A stretch of 64,000 nt of DNA from Symbiodinium natans (GCA_905221605.1 CAJNDS010001779.1:1013646-1077645), one strand, 5' to 3'; shown: positions 19,925 through 29,689, numbered from the stretch's first letter. A program made the numbers and translations. The notes: generated from the letters alone by a model not told the origin.

Positions 19925-19993
19925 TCACCCGGGTGGCGGGATCATGCCGTGGACGAAGCCCAGCTTCGGGTCGCAGGTGAAGGAGATCGCCAT
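19925..19993 (-). pseudogene. Damaged DUF305-like fragment
   Basis: Twenty-two codons: MAISFTCDPKLGFVHGMIPP then PG and TGA at 19925-19927. It aligns with the better fragment at 11880-11990 (TCEHSVDFMRGMIPHH), but the HH pair is replaced by PP and a stop follows at once. It lies in a C-array/G-array pocket. Most likely a decayed captured exon. Confidence 0.5.
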
Positions 19994-20010
19994 CCTTTTG
20001 GGAGCTGAAT

Positions 20011-20115
20011 GAGTTTAAGGGTTTAAGGGTTTAGGGTATAGGGTTTAGGGTATACCGTAAAGCCTAATCCTAAACCCTAAACCCTAAATCCCAGACCCCT
20101 AAACACGAACCTAAG
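20011..20115. repeat. Head-to-head junction of G and C arrays
   Basis: A short TTTAGGG array (20011-20050) passes through TATACCGTAAAGCC directly into a CCCTAAA array (20060-20098), so the G strands point at each other. Confidence 0.75.
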
Positions 20116-20121
20116 TACCCT

Positions 20122-20220
20122 GGCCCTTGTGGGAGCTAGTTGCTCTTTGTGCATCTTCTCCGCTTCAACCGACCAGAGGTAGCGGGCCATTGGGCAGCCC
20201 AGCCCGCCGCACACCTTCGT
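20122..20220 (-). CDS. Exon-like coding fragment
   Basis: Thirty-three codons open on minus (TKVCGGLGCPMARYLWSVEA and onward to HKEQLAPTRA) in a C-array/G-array pocket. Balanced protein-like composition. Family unknown. Confidence 0.5.
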
Positions 20221-20222
20221 GA

Positions 20223-20300
20223 GTTTGGGGTTTAGGGTTTAGGGTTTCTCGCTTGGGGCTTAGGGTTTAGGGTTTCGGGTTTAGGGTTTAGGGTTTAGGG
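20223..20300 (+). repeat. TTTAGGG array
   Basis: Interrupted once by TCTCGCTTGGGG. A second small block at 20383-20430 follows an 80-bp unique island. Confidence 0.85.
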
Positions 20301-20498
20301 ATACTGAGAAACTGGTCCGAGCATGACTCCCTTGAAGTTTCGTGTTGCGTCAAACTGAAGAACTAAGCTGCTCGGTCCCTTCGGGGTTTAGGGTTTAGGG
20401 TTTTCACAAGGGTTTAGGGTTTAGGGTAGGGCTTGAGGTCCAGAAACAACGCATATCCCCTACATCCCCACAAACCAAGACACACTCCTGGACAGCCC

Positions 20499-20600
20499 TT
20501 AACCCTAAACCCTAAACCCTAAACCCCAAACCCTAAACCCCTAAACCCTAAACCCCAAACCCTAACCCCTAAACCCTGAACCCTAACCCCTAAACCCCGC
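20499..20600 (-). repeat. CCCTAAA array
   Basis: Mixed CCCTAAA, CCCCAAA and CCCCTAAA units. Confidence 0.85.
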
Positions 20601-21040
20601 AGACCCAGCAAACAGCGCCGGGTTGCCATGTCGCCACTGTCAGCAGGAGGTGTGCCGGAAGCAACGGTCGCACAGGTGGGACCGGTTTCCTTGGCATTTT
20701 TTTGGGGAGCCCTACAAAAATCAATTTTATATTGCTTTACAAGGGTTTGGGGTTTAGGGTTTGGGGTTTTGGGATCATACTGGGGATTACGGGTACTAAA
20801 AAAGTTATTCAAAAGTATGTTCAAAGCTGCCCCTGTTTCCTTGGTTCATTCGAGATGTCTTACTGCCTCGGGCTTCGCACTGTTACGCACTGGAGCTTTT
20901 GAAGGCTACGTAGCGCTGTGCCCCAGCTTACATGTTTTGAAATCTCCGACTGGCCGGGTTTGCATATAGACTTGAAAATTCATGGCTGATAGTTTAGCAG
21001 AATGCAGGATAGTCATAACACTAGCAAAACTCTATAAACC
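20601..21040. other. Unique stretch
   Basis: Includes a short TTTAGGG-like patch (20741-20772). Short opposing ORFs cross array sequence and are unsupported. Confidence 0.4.
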
Positions 21041-21070
21041 AGAAACCCTAGACCCTAGACCCTAAACCAG

Positions 21071-21160
21071 AGCTCTCCAAAGTCCAAGCGGCACTCGTGC
21101 AATCGATGGTGGCAGGGCACGACCTTTGGCATGAAAAATGAGAGAGGACTTGTGGTCAAC
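21071..21160 (+). CDS. Possible exon-like fragment
   Basis: Open plus frame (SSPKSKRHSCNRWWQGTTFG and onward to GLVVNF) between a short C array and a G array. A second plus frame is also open for 22 codons, so the frame choice is uncertain. Confidence 0.35.
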
Positions 21161-21282
21161 TTTAGGGCTTAGGGTTTAGGGTTTAGGGTTTGGGGTTTAG
21201 GGTTTAGGGTTTAGGGTTTAGGGTTTAGGGTTTAGGGATTAGCGTTTAGGGTTTAGGGTTTAGGGTTCAGGGTTCAGGGTTG
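21161..21282 (+). repeat. TTTAGGG array
   Basis: About 16 units with single variants. Confidence 0.9.
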
Positions 21283-21484
21283 TCTGCTTTAATCTACTGG
21301 AGCATATTCGTAGCATACTACCGTTCATCATCACCTTTCACATTGTTCTGTACTATAGCATACTATAGTATGCGAGGGAGCTGGACCCAAAGCCCAGCAT
21401 CCCACAACAAGGAGACAGGAATCCCCAGAGCGGTTAAGCCCCAAACCCGAAAACCCACAAGCTTAAGCCCTGAACCCTAAACAG

Positions 21485-21652
21485 GGTTTTGTACGTGCGT
21501 CCAAGGATCTGCACGGGAAAGCAGTCGCTTTGATCTCCATCCTGCGAGCAAAGCTTGTCAATGAAGCATTTGGCGGCCAGGGGCTGGCGGTTGAAGGAAG
21601 GATCTTATTTGGGTCCCCAAGTGAAGCTCGCAAAATTGGGGCCATAATACCC
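21485..21652 (+). CDS. Exon-like coding fragment (about 55 codons)
   Basis: The longest convincing island exon: plus frame reading FVRASKDLHGKAVALISILR, then KLVNEAFGGQGLAVEGRILF, ending EARKIGAII. Amphipathic and typical of a folded enzyme-like protein. A C array precedes it (21450-21480) and MITE-like DNA follows. No family motif was recognised; the minus-strand ORF here is a shadow. Confidence 0.55.
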
Positions 21653-21732
21653 TGTACTACGACAATCCCTATGAGATTTTATGAACCATAAGCCCTTTCA
21701 GGCTTGTCCTCGGGGCCAGCCATAGATGCCCT

Positions 21733-21811
21733 CCCCCTAATATTAAACACCCCCTACCCCGCTAATATTAAATACCCCCCACAGAGTAGGGGGGGGGGTT
21801 AATATTAGGGG
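21733..21811. mobile_element. Short inverted-repeat element (family D)
   Basis: CCCCTAATATTAA on the left is inverted as TTAATATTAGGGG on the right. The 79-bp interior is C-rich then G-rich and could fold into one hairpin. Confidence 0.5.
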
Positions 21812-21867
21812 CAGGGGATTAGATGCCCGACCTTGCACTCCCCAAAGCAAAGGTATGTAGGATTCAA

Positions 21868-22108
21868 TCCTTCTCTTCACTGAAGTGGGGGGGTTACGAT
21901 ATTAGGGGATACCTTATTGGGGTCCTTACAAGGGGATCCTACTCTTTGGAGTTTGCAATTTTAGGGGTACCTTATTGGGGTCCTTATAAGGGGATCCCAC
22001 TCTTTGGGGTTTGCAATATTCGTGTATTAGGGGATCCTACTCTTTGGGGGGGCTATGTTACGAGGTTAGGGGTCCCTTCTTGCCGTCCTTCTCTTCACTG
22101 AAGTCGAT
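21868..22108 (+). mobile_element. Family-E tandem unit flanked by duplicated 17-mer
   Basis: CCTTCTCTTCACTGAAGT occurs at both ends (about 21869 and 22089). Between them are three tandem, diverged copies of a unit with TTAGGGGTACCTTATTGGGG and TACTCTTTGGGG. The direct flanks look like a target duplication or a recombination product. Confidence 0.5.
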
Positions 22109-22198
22109 GATCTCCCGGGTGCAAGCCGGAGTCGATTGTGGGTGCGGCGTCCAAAAGTTCTCGACCCAGGTCCTGCTTGAAGCTTCATGATTACAAAT

Positions 22199-22282
22199 TT
22201 AGGGTTTAGGGTTTAGGGTTTAGGGTTTAGGGTTTAGGGTTTAGGGTTTAGGGTTTAGGGTTTAGGGTTTAGGGTTTAGGGT
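22199..22282 (+). repeat. Perfect TTTAGGG array replacing a MITE end
   Basis: Twelve identical units abut the interior of a family-A element whose left end is absent. Confidence 0.95.
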
Positions 22283-22389
22283 TGGTACCTATACGTAGGG
22301 TTAGATGTAACACTAACAAAAGTGATAACCATAGTTCCATAGTTACCCTACTCATAACCCTGCTTATAGGTACCCATGAACCTCCAAGT
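22283..22389. mobile_element. MITE family A, left end lost
   Basis: The right terminus GGTACCCATGAACCTCCAAG is intact. The left side begins inside the element at the array border. Confidence 0.65.
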
Positions 22390-23227
22390 GCGGGAGCATG
22401 CAATTTGAGGGGCTTAGGGTGTCAGAGTGCCGGGCTTTAGGGGCACAATATTGATCTGTCAATGCCATCAGTGATGCAGGCCATCTTGTACTGTTGTGCT
22501 TGCTGCTGCTGCTGCCGCCACTACTGCCCCTGCGGCTGCTGCAGCTGCCAATGTTTATTGATGGCCGCTGCTCATGCTGCCGATACTATGTAATACTTAC
22601 TGCAGCCGTACCGTACTTTGAGAACTAGAAGCCACAACCTCGCATGCTTGCAAAGCGACTGACAACAACCTCGCCGAACACAGGACCCGGAGAGAATGCT
22701 GCGACATGCTGCGCTGCACATCGAAGTCCACTTGGCGCGAGGTGTCATCCCCTCGTCCCCTGCCCCAAAGCACATGCATAGCAAAAAGGCCGAGGTGCCC
22801 AAGAGCGATGCCAACCTTGCCACTGGAATGGCTCCTGAGATTCAGGACAGTGGGGTGGTACTGATGAAGTACCATGGGGAGGGAGTGCGAGAGAGTGTGA
22901 GAGAGAGAGAGAGACAGCGAGAGAGAGAGAGAGAGAGAGAGACAGGCAGACAGAGCAAAAGCGCCAGGACGAGAAGGGCCTTCTCGTGAGAAGGGAACTG
23001 CGCCAGGGACGCGCGGAGCAAGCACAAGAACGCTCATGCCAAACCTGTGGCCAATTCTCGAAGTTCCCACATGCAAAGTGATAGCCTGCGAAAGACCGTT
23101 GTCTGAAAAAAAAATAAATAAATATATATATCTATACAATCACACACATTTTTGCTTATATCATAGACTGAACTTGTTTGTTTGCTTCTGTAAATACACA
23201 TGTGCAACGCTTGAAAGGCCTGTCATG
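22390..23227. other. Unique stretch with GA microsatellite
   Basis: Holds a GCTGCTGC-rich tract (22500-22555) and a (GA)n tract (22884-22945). A minus frame at 22572-22830 has a hydrophobic run followed by several cysteines (SMCSAACRSILSGSC), but no ATG precedes the hydrophobic run, so it is only a possible exon. Confidence 0.35.
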
Positions 23228-23341
23228 CTAGAGGTTGAAGGCAGGTGGCTGTAGGAACACCGCCGCGTAGTAGGTGCCCCCAGCGGTAGGCAGGAAGTTG
23301 CCATCGGCATCGAGGACGCGCCAGGAATTGGTCCTGGCCAA
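23228..23341 (-). CDS. Exon-like terminal fragment with TAG stop
   Basis: Minus frame reading RTNSWRVLDADGNFLPTAGG, then TYYAAVFLQPPAFNL and TAG at 23228-23230. A TTGGCCAG|GACC acceptor borders it next to the TTTAGGG-type array. Looks like the last coding exon of an unidentified gene. Confidence 0.55.
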   Translation of the reverse strand: MARTNSWRVLDADGNFLPTAGGTYYAAVFLQPPAFNL

Positions 23342-23402
23342 GGGTTTAGGAGTTTAGGGGCTAGGGGCTTAGGGGTTTAGGGGTGTAGGGGTTGGGGGGT
23401 TA
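23341..23402 (+). repeat. TTTAGGGG-type array
   Basis: Eight degenerate octamer units. Confidence 0.75.
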
Positions 23403-23554
23403 AGTTCCGGGTTCCGACAAAAAAGGGGGTACCCTTTCCTAGAGGGTTCCTTCTCCTGTCCATCGCATGTGAGAAGGGATCTTGACTGGCATGGTTGGGA
23501 ACTGTGCCTTGTTGTGAACCTGCCCAGCATCCCTACAAGACGGGTTAACGAAAC

Positions 23555-23620
23555 CCTAAGCCCCAAAACCCTAAACCCTAACCCCTAGACCCTAAACCCT
23601 AGACCCTAAACCCTAGAGTG
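23555..23620 (-). repeat. CCCTAAA array
   Basis: Includes repeated CCCTAGA. It runs into a family-A right half (23621-23692) and then into another C block at 23697-23772. Confidence 0.8.
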
Positions 23621-23949
23621 ATACGTACCCTAAATAAGGTCAGAACCACAGTTGCCCTACCGATAACCCCACGCATAAGTACCCAAATGAACCCCAACAC
23701 TAAACCCTAAACCCTAAGCCCCTCGCACGTCAACCCCTAAACCCTAAACCCTAAGCCCCTAAACCCTTAAACCCGTTGAATATGAATTGCACTCGTACAA
23801 GGTCGGATTCGGGTTTAGGGCTGAGGGCTTACCGCTTTGGACAGGGTGTAGGGTTTAGGGTATAGAGTTTAGGAAAAAAATTTCAACCCTGAACCACAAA
23901 CCCCCAGGCTCACTGCCTAAGTAAGCAACAGCATCGTGAAATTGACGCA

Positions 23950-24152
23950 AAGCTGGTACCCTAATCCCTAATCCCTAATCCCTAAACCCTAAACCCTAAA
24001 CCCTAAACCCTAAACCCTAAACCCTAAACCCTAAACCCTAAACCCTAAACCCTAAACCCTAAACCCTAACCCGAAACCCGAAACCCGAAACCCGAAACCC
24101 TAAACCCTAAACCCTAAACCCTAAACCCTAAACCTAAACCCTAAACCCTACA
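23950..24152 (-). repeat. Long CCCTAAA array
   Basis: CCCTAAT units at the left, a long perfect CCCTAAA run, then a CCCGAAA block (24070-24098) and more CCCTAAA. Confidence 0.95.
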
Positions 24153-25128
24153 CCCCCACCTAGTAGAGCCGAAGCTCTAAGACCCCCAAACAACTGGCTC
24201 AATGAAGGCCAACCTCGCTGCCCCATCCTGTAGCATGAGGTCCAAGCATGCACTCGTAGAACTGAGCAGTATTATGTTAATGTTAATACTATTATGATTA
24301 TTACCCTTATTCTTACTAGTATTATTACTATTCTTGCTATTACTCTTACTACTATGATTTGTATTATGAATATTATTAATGATATTAGTACTAGGAATTG
24401 TTGGCAAGTGATGAATTACTCAACACGAAGAGCACAGTACATGTCTTGAGATACTGCTTGTCCAACCAGTCTAATCCTAGTGCAAGTACACAGAGCCTTC
24501 ATTGAAGAACCTCAACCCCTGACACCCACTCATGGTTCCACACACTGAAGATTGAAAGTATAGGAAAAACAGGCTTAAGTGAGGCTATGGTGGAGGAGTG
24601 TTTTACGAAGTCTTCTGCGCAAAGAAATCGCTGCAAACGCAAACCCGGTCTCCTTCCGAAGGGCTCGTAGAAATTGCAGCGCCCGTTTACCACAGAAGAT
24701 GATCGCTGCATGACCTCACCCAGGTGGGCCTTGGCGTGGTATTACAGGGTCGGAATAATTACTACTAGTGTTCCTGCATAGTTATACTATCATAACCCCC
24801 CTACACCCTTCTATTATCACTATTCTAAAAGCGCCTATATTACACTAAGCAGAGCTTCGGCCGTGTACGGCGTGGCAGTGCTGTTTGTCTAGTTTTTGAG
24901 TGAGGTACTGGTCGACAAGCTTCCTTGAATATCAGATGTAAACCAGCTGGGACTTGCATGCGCAGCTGTCGGCCGCAGAACAGGGCGTGGGTTCAGGTGC
25001 AACACGCAGCAACAAACGCCTCTTCTTGCTGAGAGGCGCAAGAGCCCCTAAACCCATCTGGAACCCTGTAATCACCTCCAGAACTTACATAGCCTAGCCC
25101 AAACACCCACCCCCTCATCCACAAATCC
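24153..25128. other. AT-rich unique stretch
   Basis: Contains a low-complexity ATTATTA/TACTATTA tract (24265-24395). Short minus ORFs over it are Asn/Ser artefacts. Nothing else recognised. Confidence 0.45.
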
Positions 25129-25246
25129 TACTTGGAGGTTCATGGTACTTACTAAACAATTTTGACTATAGACTTCTAACTGTACTTATAACCCTTTTAG
25201 GGCACTTAAGGGGCTTATAAGTGGGTTATGAAGTACCATGAACCTC
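25129..25246. mobile_element. MITE family A, complete copy
   Basis: CTTGGAGGTTCATGGTACTT on the left, AAGTACCATGAACCTC on the right, with the shared CACTTAAGGGGCTTATAAG interior. Confidence 0.7.
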
Positions 25247-25627
25247 ACCCAAACCCGTCTTCCTTCCCGTTGCGCGCTGGTGCCGGCCGAGCTACGCAGG
25301 TGCTCTGGTCCGCTGGTGACCTGCGGAGGATGGCGCCGACACCAGCGATGTTCCACACCTCGTGGAAGGTGTGATCAGTTTATGAGTACCCTATATAAGG
25401 GGCAAAGCCTTAAACATGATAAAGTAACATACTACTCTACTCGACTGAGAACCATAGTAATGCAATTACACTAGTAGTTTAGCTGTTTTGGGTTTTACAC
25501 AAATTCAAATAAAAGATTTGTAAGGGGGCTATAGATTGGACTAGATGATATTCGGCTGGTATATCTGCTATTGCTATATAATATTTACAGTATGGTATAT
25601 TGTTAGATGATATATTGTATGAAATCA

Positions 25628-25749
25628 CACTCGGAGGTTCATGGGCACTTCTGACCCCTAATTATAAGCCTACATATAACCTACTTAGAGGACTTAGGGG
25701 CTTGTAAGTACAGTTCTACTTGGGCTTATACCAGTAGCCTCTTCAAGTA
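25628..25749. mobile_element. MITE family A, diverged copy
   Basis: Left CTCGGAGGTTCATGGGCACTT; right end reduced to CTCTTCAAGTA. The interior retains GGACTTAGGGGCTTGTAAGT. Confidence 0.55.
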
Positions 25750-25800
25750 TCACGCTCTATTCTTGACCTCACCGGCTCAATAGCCTGAATTGCAAGACTT

Positions 25801-25905
25801 GGTACCCTAGTAACCATATTTATAATAAGGGCACCCCTTTTTGGTTGGTTAATTTCTAAGGGAACCTTAAACCAAAAAAAGGGAAAAGGGTACCACTGGG
25901 CTACC
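25801..25905. mobile_element. MITE family G with 7-bp target duplication
   Basis: Inverted ends GGTACCCTAGTAACC and GGTACCACTGGGCTACC bound 105 bp. AAGACTT flanks it directly on both sides (25794-25800, 25906-25912). The interior has ACCAAAAAAAGGG. Copies at 31680 and 52305. Confidence 0.7.
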
Positions 25906-25921
25906 AAGACTTCTACCCAGA

Positions 25922-26055
25922 TGAACCCTAAACCCTAAACCCTAAACCCTAAACCCTAAACCCTGAACCCTAAACCCTAAACCCTGAACCCTGAACCCTG
26001 AACCCTAAACCCTAAACCCTAAACCCTGAACCCTAAACCCTAAACCCTAAACCCT
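25922..26055 (-). repeat. CCCTAAA/CCCTGAA array
   Basis: About 19 units with interspersed CCCTGAA. Confidence 0.95.
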
Positions 26056-26056
26056 A

Positions 26057-26144
26057 GAAGAACAAGGAGCCGGATCCGCCAAGACCTCTGGCGGGATCAG
26101 CGCCCTGTCGGCGCTGGAGAGCGCGGGGAGGCCTCCGCCAGTGG
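26057..26144 (+). CDS. Exon-like coding fragment
   Basis: Plus frame reading EEQGAGSAKTSGGISALSAL and onward, starting after CCCTAG| and running to |GTTTAGGG, in a C-array/G-array pocket. Another plus frame is also open, so phase is uncertain. Confidence 0.4.
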
Positions 26145-26262
26145 GGTTTAGGGTTTAGGGTTTAGGGTTTGGGGTTTGGGGTTTGGGGTTTGGGGTTTGG
26201 GGTTTGTGGTTTAGGGTTAGGGTTTAGGGTTTAGGGCTTAGGGCTTGGGGTTTAGGGTTCGT
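26143..26262 (+). repeat. TTTAGGG/TTTGGGG array
   Basis: Perfect TTTAGGG, then five TTTGGGG, then mixed units. Confidence 0.9.
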
Positions 26263-26401
26263 AATGGTACGTAGGGTAGGGCCAGCATCTCTCACGTGTT
26301 AGGCTTTCTTGGCGATGTTCTTCCTATCCACTTCTTGGCAGGTTCTCGTTTTCCTGGGATTGCAGGGCTGTTTGAGGTGTACAAGATTTCATAACGCCTT
26401 T

Positions 26402-26491
26402 CTTGGAGGTTCATGAGTACTGGTGTTAGTCGCGTTTTATATAAGTACCCCAAAAAGGAAGGTCATGGCCATAGTTGCCCGACTTATAACC
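26402..26491. mobile_element. MITE family A, right end replaced by array
   Basis: The left terminus CTTGGAGGTTCATGAGTACT is intact. The element stops at CTTATAACCCCA, where TTTAGGG units begin. Confidence 0.6.
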
Positions 26492-26575
26492 CCAGTTTAG
26501 GGTTTAGGGTTTAGGGTTTAGGGTTTAGGGTTTAGGGTTTAGGGTTTAGGGTTTAGGGTTTAGGTTTTGCAGAAG
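26492..26575 (+). repeat. Perfect TTTAGGG array
   Basis: Eleven identical units adjoining the truncated MITE. Confidence 0.95.
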
Positions 26576-26689
26576 TCGCCTCGGGCTTTTTCAGAAGTGC
26601 AAACGCAGGTCGGTCTCCTCCTTCGCCTCAGCCCTCTCCGCCATCCCCCCCGCCCCCCATCCCCCCCACCCCCTCCCCCACCCCAAGGG

Positions 26690-26775
26690 TCTAGGGTTTA
26701 GGGTTTAGGGTTTAGGGTTTAGGGTTTAGGGTTTAGGGTTTAGGGTTTAGGGTTTAGGGTTTAGGGTTTAGGGCT
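26690..26775 (+). repeat. Perfect TTTAGGG array
   Basis: Eleven units after a C-rich tract (26641-26684). The 300 bp to its right (26776-27070) is unique with overlapping ORFs on both strands and no recognised domain. Confidence 0.95.
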
Positions 26776-27216
26776 GAATGCCCGAACAAAAGGATTCCAG
26801 CTCGCAAACCCCCAGCCCATGCATGTCATACCTACCTGTCTTTCTGCAGCGCTTTACATCATTCTCATGCGCAGACAGGATGCAGAACTGCAGAATGGAA
26901 CGATTTGTCGATGATTCACTTCTTTGTGCTTCCGTCTTCGGGCGCTTGGAACACAAAAAAATAGCTGCCGGTGCCATTCTCGCAACTGCTCCCGGGCGCA
27001 GAACCCTACCATGGCGTGACGTCAGCAAAGCAAATAAACGAGCCACAAGATCCCAGCTTGCGGTTTAGAGTTCGGGGCTTCGAGTTTACATAACTCTAAT
27101 CGGCTCTAAGGCCTCTTGTTTAAAGAGTTTTCGGGCCAAAACGCCTTCTTATAGAGGGTTTTTGGGGCTACTTTGAGCCTAAGGGTAAGGTTTGGCTTCC
27201 AGCGGGCTTTGTCTTG

Positions 27217-27373
27217 TAAACCCTAAACCCGAAACCCTAAAACCTACACCCTACACCCTACACCCTACACCCTACACCCTACACCCTGCACCCTGCACCC
27301 TACACCCTAAACCCTAAACCCTAAACCCTAAACCCTAAACCCTAAACCCTAAACCCTTTAAACCCTAAACCCT
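27217..27373 (-). repeat. CCCTAAA array with CCCTACA block
   Basis: A run of CCCTACA units (27244-27308) then CCCTAAA. Confidence 0.95.
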
Positions 27374-27479
27374 CCCGACCTGGCCCAATGAGGACGGCGT
27401 CCGCGCGCAGGTCTGCGAAGCGGGCTTGCGGAGGGATTCCCACACCGATGTAGAAGAGCTGGCCGGCCTGGTCTTCACA
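27372..27479 (-). CDS. Exon-like coding fragment
   Basis: Thirty-six codons open on minus (CEDQAGQLFYIGVGIPPQAR and onward to DAVLIGPGRE), then GG|GTTTAG. It lies in a C-array/G-array pocket. Strong protein-like character; family not recognised. Confidence 0.55.
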
Positions 27480-27709
27480 GGGTTTTGGGTGTAGGGTTTA
27501 GGGTTTAGGGTTTAGGGTTTAGGGTTTAGGGTTTAGGGTTTAGGGTTTGGCGTTTGGGGTCTGGGGTTTGGGTTTGGGGTTTGGGGTTTGGGGTTTGGGG
27601 TTTGGGGTTTGGGGTTTGGGGTTTGGGGCTTGGGGCTTGGGGTTTGGGGTTGAGGGTTTAGGGTCTGGGGGTTTGGGGTTTGGGGCTTGGGGTTTAGGGT
27701 TGAGGGTTA
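27480..27709 (+). repeat. TTTAGGG then TTTGGGG array
   Basis: Eight perfect TTTAGGG units followed by about 15 TTTGGGG-type units. It produces the Pro/Lys-rich shadow ORF on minus. Confidence 0.95.
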
Positions 27710-27810
27710 CCTGGAGGTTCATGGGCAGTCATTACTAGGGCTGTAAGTACCTCAAGTAAGGCTAGGCTCAGTTCTAGCTATAGTTACCCTACTCATGGCC
27801 CCCAGTGATA
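27710..27810. mobile_element. MITE family A, left end and partial interior
   Basis: CTGGAGGTTCATGGGCAGT directly follows the array. TAGTTACCCTACTCAT matches the interior of 22283-22389. No clear right end. Confidence 0.5.
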
Positions 27811-29118
27811 ACTACTGAAGTAGGACTGCTACTAGGCTGGAGGGAGGAAGCTCAGAGGTAACCTCGACCCAGGAAAATCTAGGAATAAACAGGGTATCCT
27901 TTGTGGCTTTAAGGGGGTTATAAGGGAGCCCCAACCCTAAAAAAGGAAATAAGGTCCTAGCTACAGCTAGATGGCGCCGCAATCTTGGAATGTTTGATGT
28001 GCTGCTTGACCTCAAGTTCCTCTTTACGACAAGTTGAGAACATGAAAGCTTTCAAGTTCAAAACACTTGAAAAAAGCCTTGAAATTATTCTGTCTAACAA
28101 TGTCTAATCGCCCCTCATTTGACATAGTTTCAAGGGGCGAAACAGGTTGAAGCTTCGCGCTGCTAAACAGCTTACAAGTCATAGCACTTAAACTTTAAGA
28201 GCTCGAACGTTCGTTTGGGTGGTTCAGATGTTCACATCAAAAAGTCCAACGTCTGACTGTCTGATCTATTGAATTCTATCGGTGTTCAAGCTCTTAAGAG
28301 ATATGAATAGCTATAAACCCTTACAGGCATTTGTTTCGAGCACGTAGAGTGAGAAAGCTCAGATTTATCAAAATGTGAATTTCTCAGTGCTTTATCCTTC
28401 ATGTTCACAGATGGCGTTTAATCTTGTCAACCGTTTTGTGGCTCAGAAAGGTTGCAAAGGTTGTATTCTAGAATGCTTGAGACTTGCAGTTCTTTCGGTT
28501 TGGCCTTCTCCCAAGCCGTGCAGCTTACAAGACTTTCAACGGCTCGAAACCAAAACTTCAGTGTCTTACGCACTTAAAGCTCTAAAGCTCAACGTCGTTA
28601 CAATTCTGATTGCATACGGCTGTGACATGTTTAAAGTTGGCAACTGCTCTTGAGTTCTTCCCGCTTTTGGATTCTAAAGTAGTAACGTCCTGAAGTCGCT
28701 CGAGTTTCACCGCTTTGAATCAAAAGGAGATGGGAACAAACTTCTTTGTTCTTAGCAGGTTCATGGGTACTTAACAGTAGACTTAAAGTAGTGAAACTCT
28801 GGTGGCTGTAACCTTGCCTGGGGTACTTCTGAAACAGTACGCACAACGTAGAAGTCTAAATCACGAAGGTTCAAGGACGTGGGCCCAAATCTCTACACGG
28901 CCAACTACAGCGGCTTCCGTTTCTCTCTGTGTATGTCCGAGCGACTGGAGGCCACCAACAGAATCTCACAATTACCCGAAAGCTGCAGGCCTTGCACACT
29001 TCCGCGCAGAAAGACTCCTGTCTGCCGTATCATACAGTATGATAAAGGCATTCACATCATGCGCGGCCTATGGTAAACAACTAGCCGTATCATCAGTACA
29101 TTTGGCACATGATGACAT
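27811..29118. other. Unique, AT-richer stretch
   Basis: About 1.3 kb without arrays. A plus frame at 28375-28653 has moderately protein-like composition but no recognised domain. A family-A left end occurs at 28757-28775. Words such as AAGCTTTCAAGTTCAAAAC recur loosely. Confidence 0.4.
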
Positions 29119-29207
29119 CTAGGATGGCCCTTTAAAACCCCTCTGCAAATATTTTCCTAAATGTGACCTTCTTACACCCAATAGGAGAGCAATTCCCAAG
29201 GGCCTAC
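29119..29207 (-). mobile_element. Introner-like element (family F)
   Basis: Read on minus: CTAG|GTAGGCCCTTGGGAATT ... GGGCCATCCTAG|A, 89 nt with GT and AG ends and CTAG at both junctions. It matches the intron of the caspase-GTPase gene (37821-37915) end to end. No clear flanking exon was established here. Confidence 0.6.
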
Positions 29208-29273
29208 CTAGTACAAGCCAGTCAACTCCTAACTCTAAGGTGCTGACAGCCCTACTTAAAAGTGCCCAAATGA

Positions 29274-29369
29274 ACCCTAAACCCTAAACCCTAAACCCTA
29301 AACCCTAAACCCTAAACCCTAAACCCTAAACCCTAAACCCTAAACCCTAAACCCTAAACCCTAAACCCT
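29274..29369 (-). repeat. Perfect CCCTAAA array
   Basis: Thirteen units, beginning inside a truncated family-A right end (AAATGAACC). Confidence 0.95.
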
Positions 29370-29435
29370 ATCAAAGCCCTGGCATCCATGGCACCTGGGG
29401 ATTCTGCCAAGTCATCCACACAGCCTGCACGTCGA
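29370..29435 (+). CDS. Exon-like coding fragment
   Basis: Plus frame reading IKALASMAPGDSAKSSTQPA and R, in a pocket between a C array and a family-A MITE end followed by a G array. Family unknown. Confidence 0.4.
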
Positions 29436-29457
29436 GGTTCATGGGTACTTATGAGTA
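29434..29457. mobile_element. MITE family A left end cut by array
   Basis: GAGGTTCATGGGTACTTATG is followed after a few bases by TTTAGGG units. Confidence 0.55.
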
Positions 29458-29564
29458 GGGTTTAAGTTTAGGGTTTAGGGTTTAGGGTTTAGGGTTTAGG
29501 GTTTAGGGTTTAGGGTTTAGGGTTTAGGGTTTAGGGTTTAGGGTTTAGGGTTTAGGGTTTAGGG
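29458..29564 (+). repeat. Perfect TTTAGGG array
   Basis: Fifteen identical units after one GTTTAAG variant. Confidence 0.95.
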
Positions 29565-29689
29565 CGTGCCAAACGGGAGCGCGCTTTGGGAGCGCGCGGT
29601 AGTCTGCAGACCTACCCACCCCAAAACCGCCCACTTACAACTCTCAAGAAGTTAAGACCTTTTATTTTTTTACAAGCCATCACATGAGT

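Noticed and set aside
22597-23139. 180-codon minus ORF with a Ser/Leu run
   Set aside because: The run is the (GA)n microsatellite; remaining parts lack protein-like features apart from a short Cys-rich stretch noted as uncertain.
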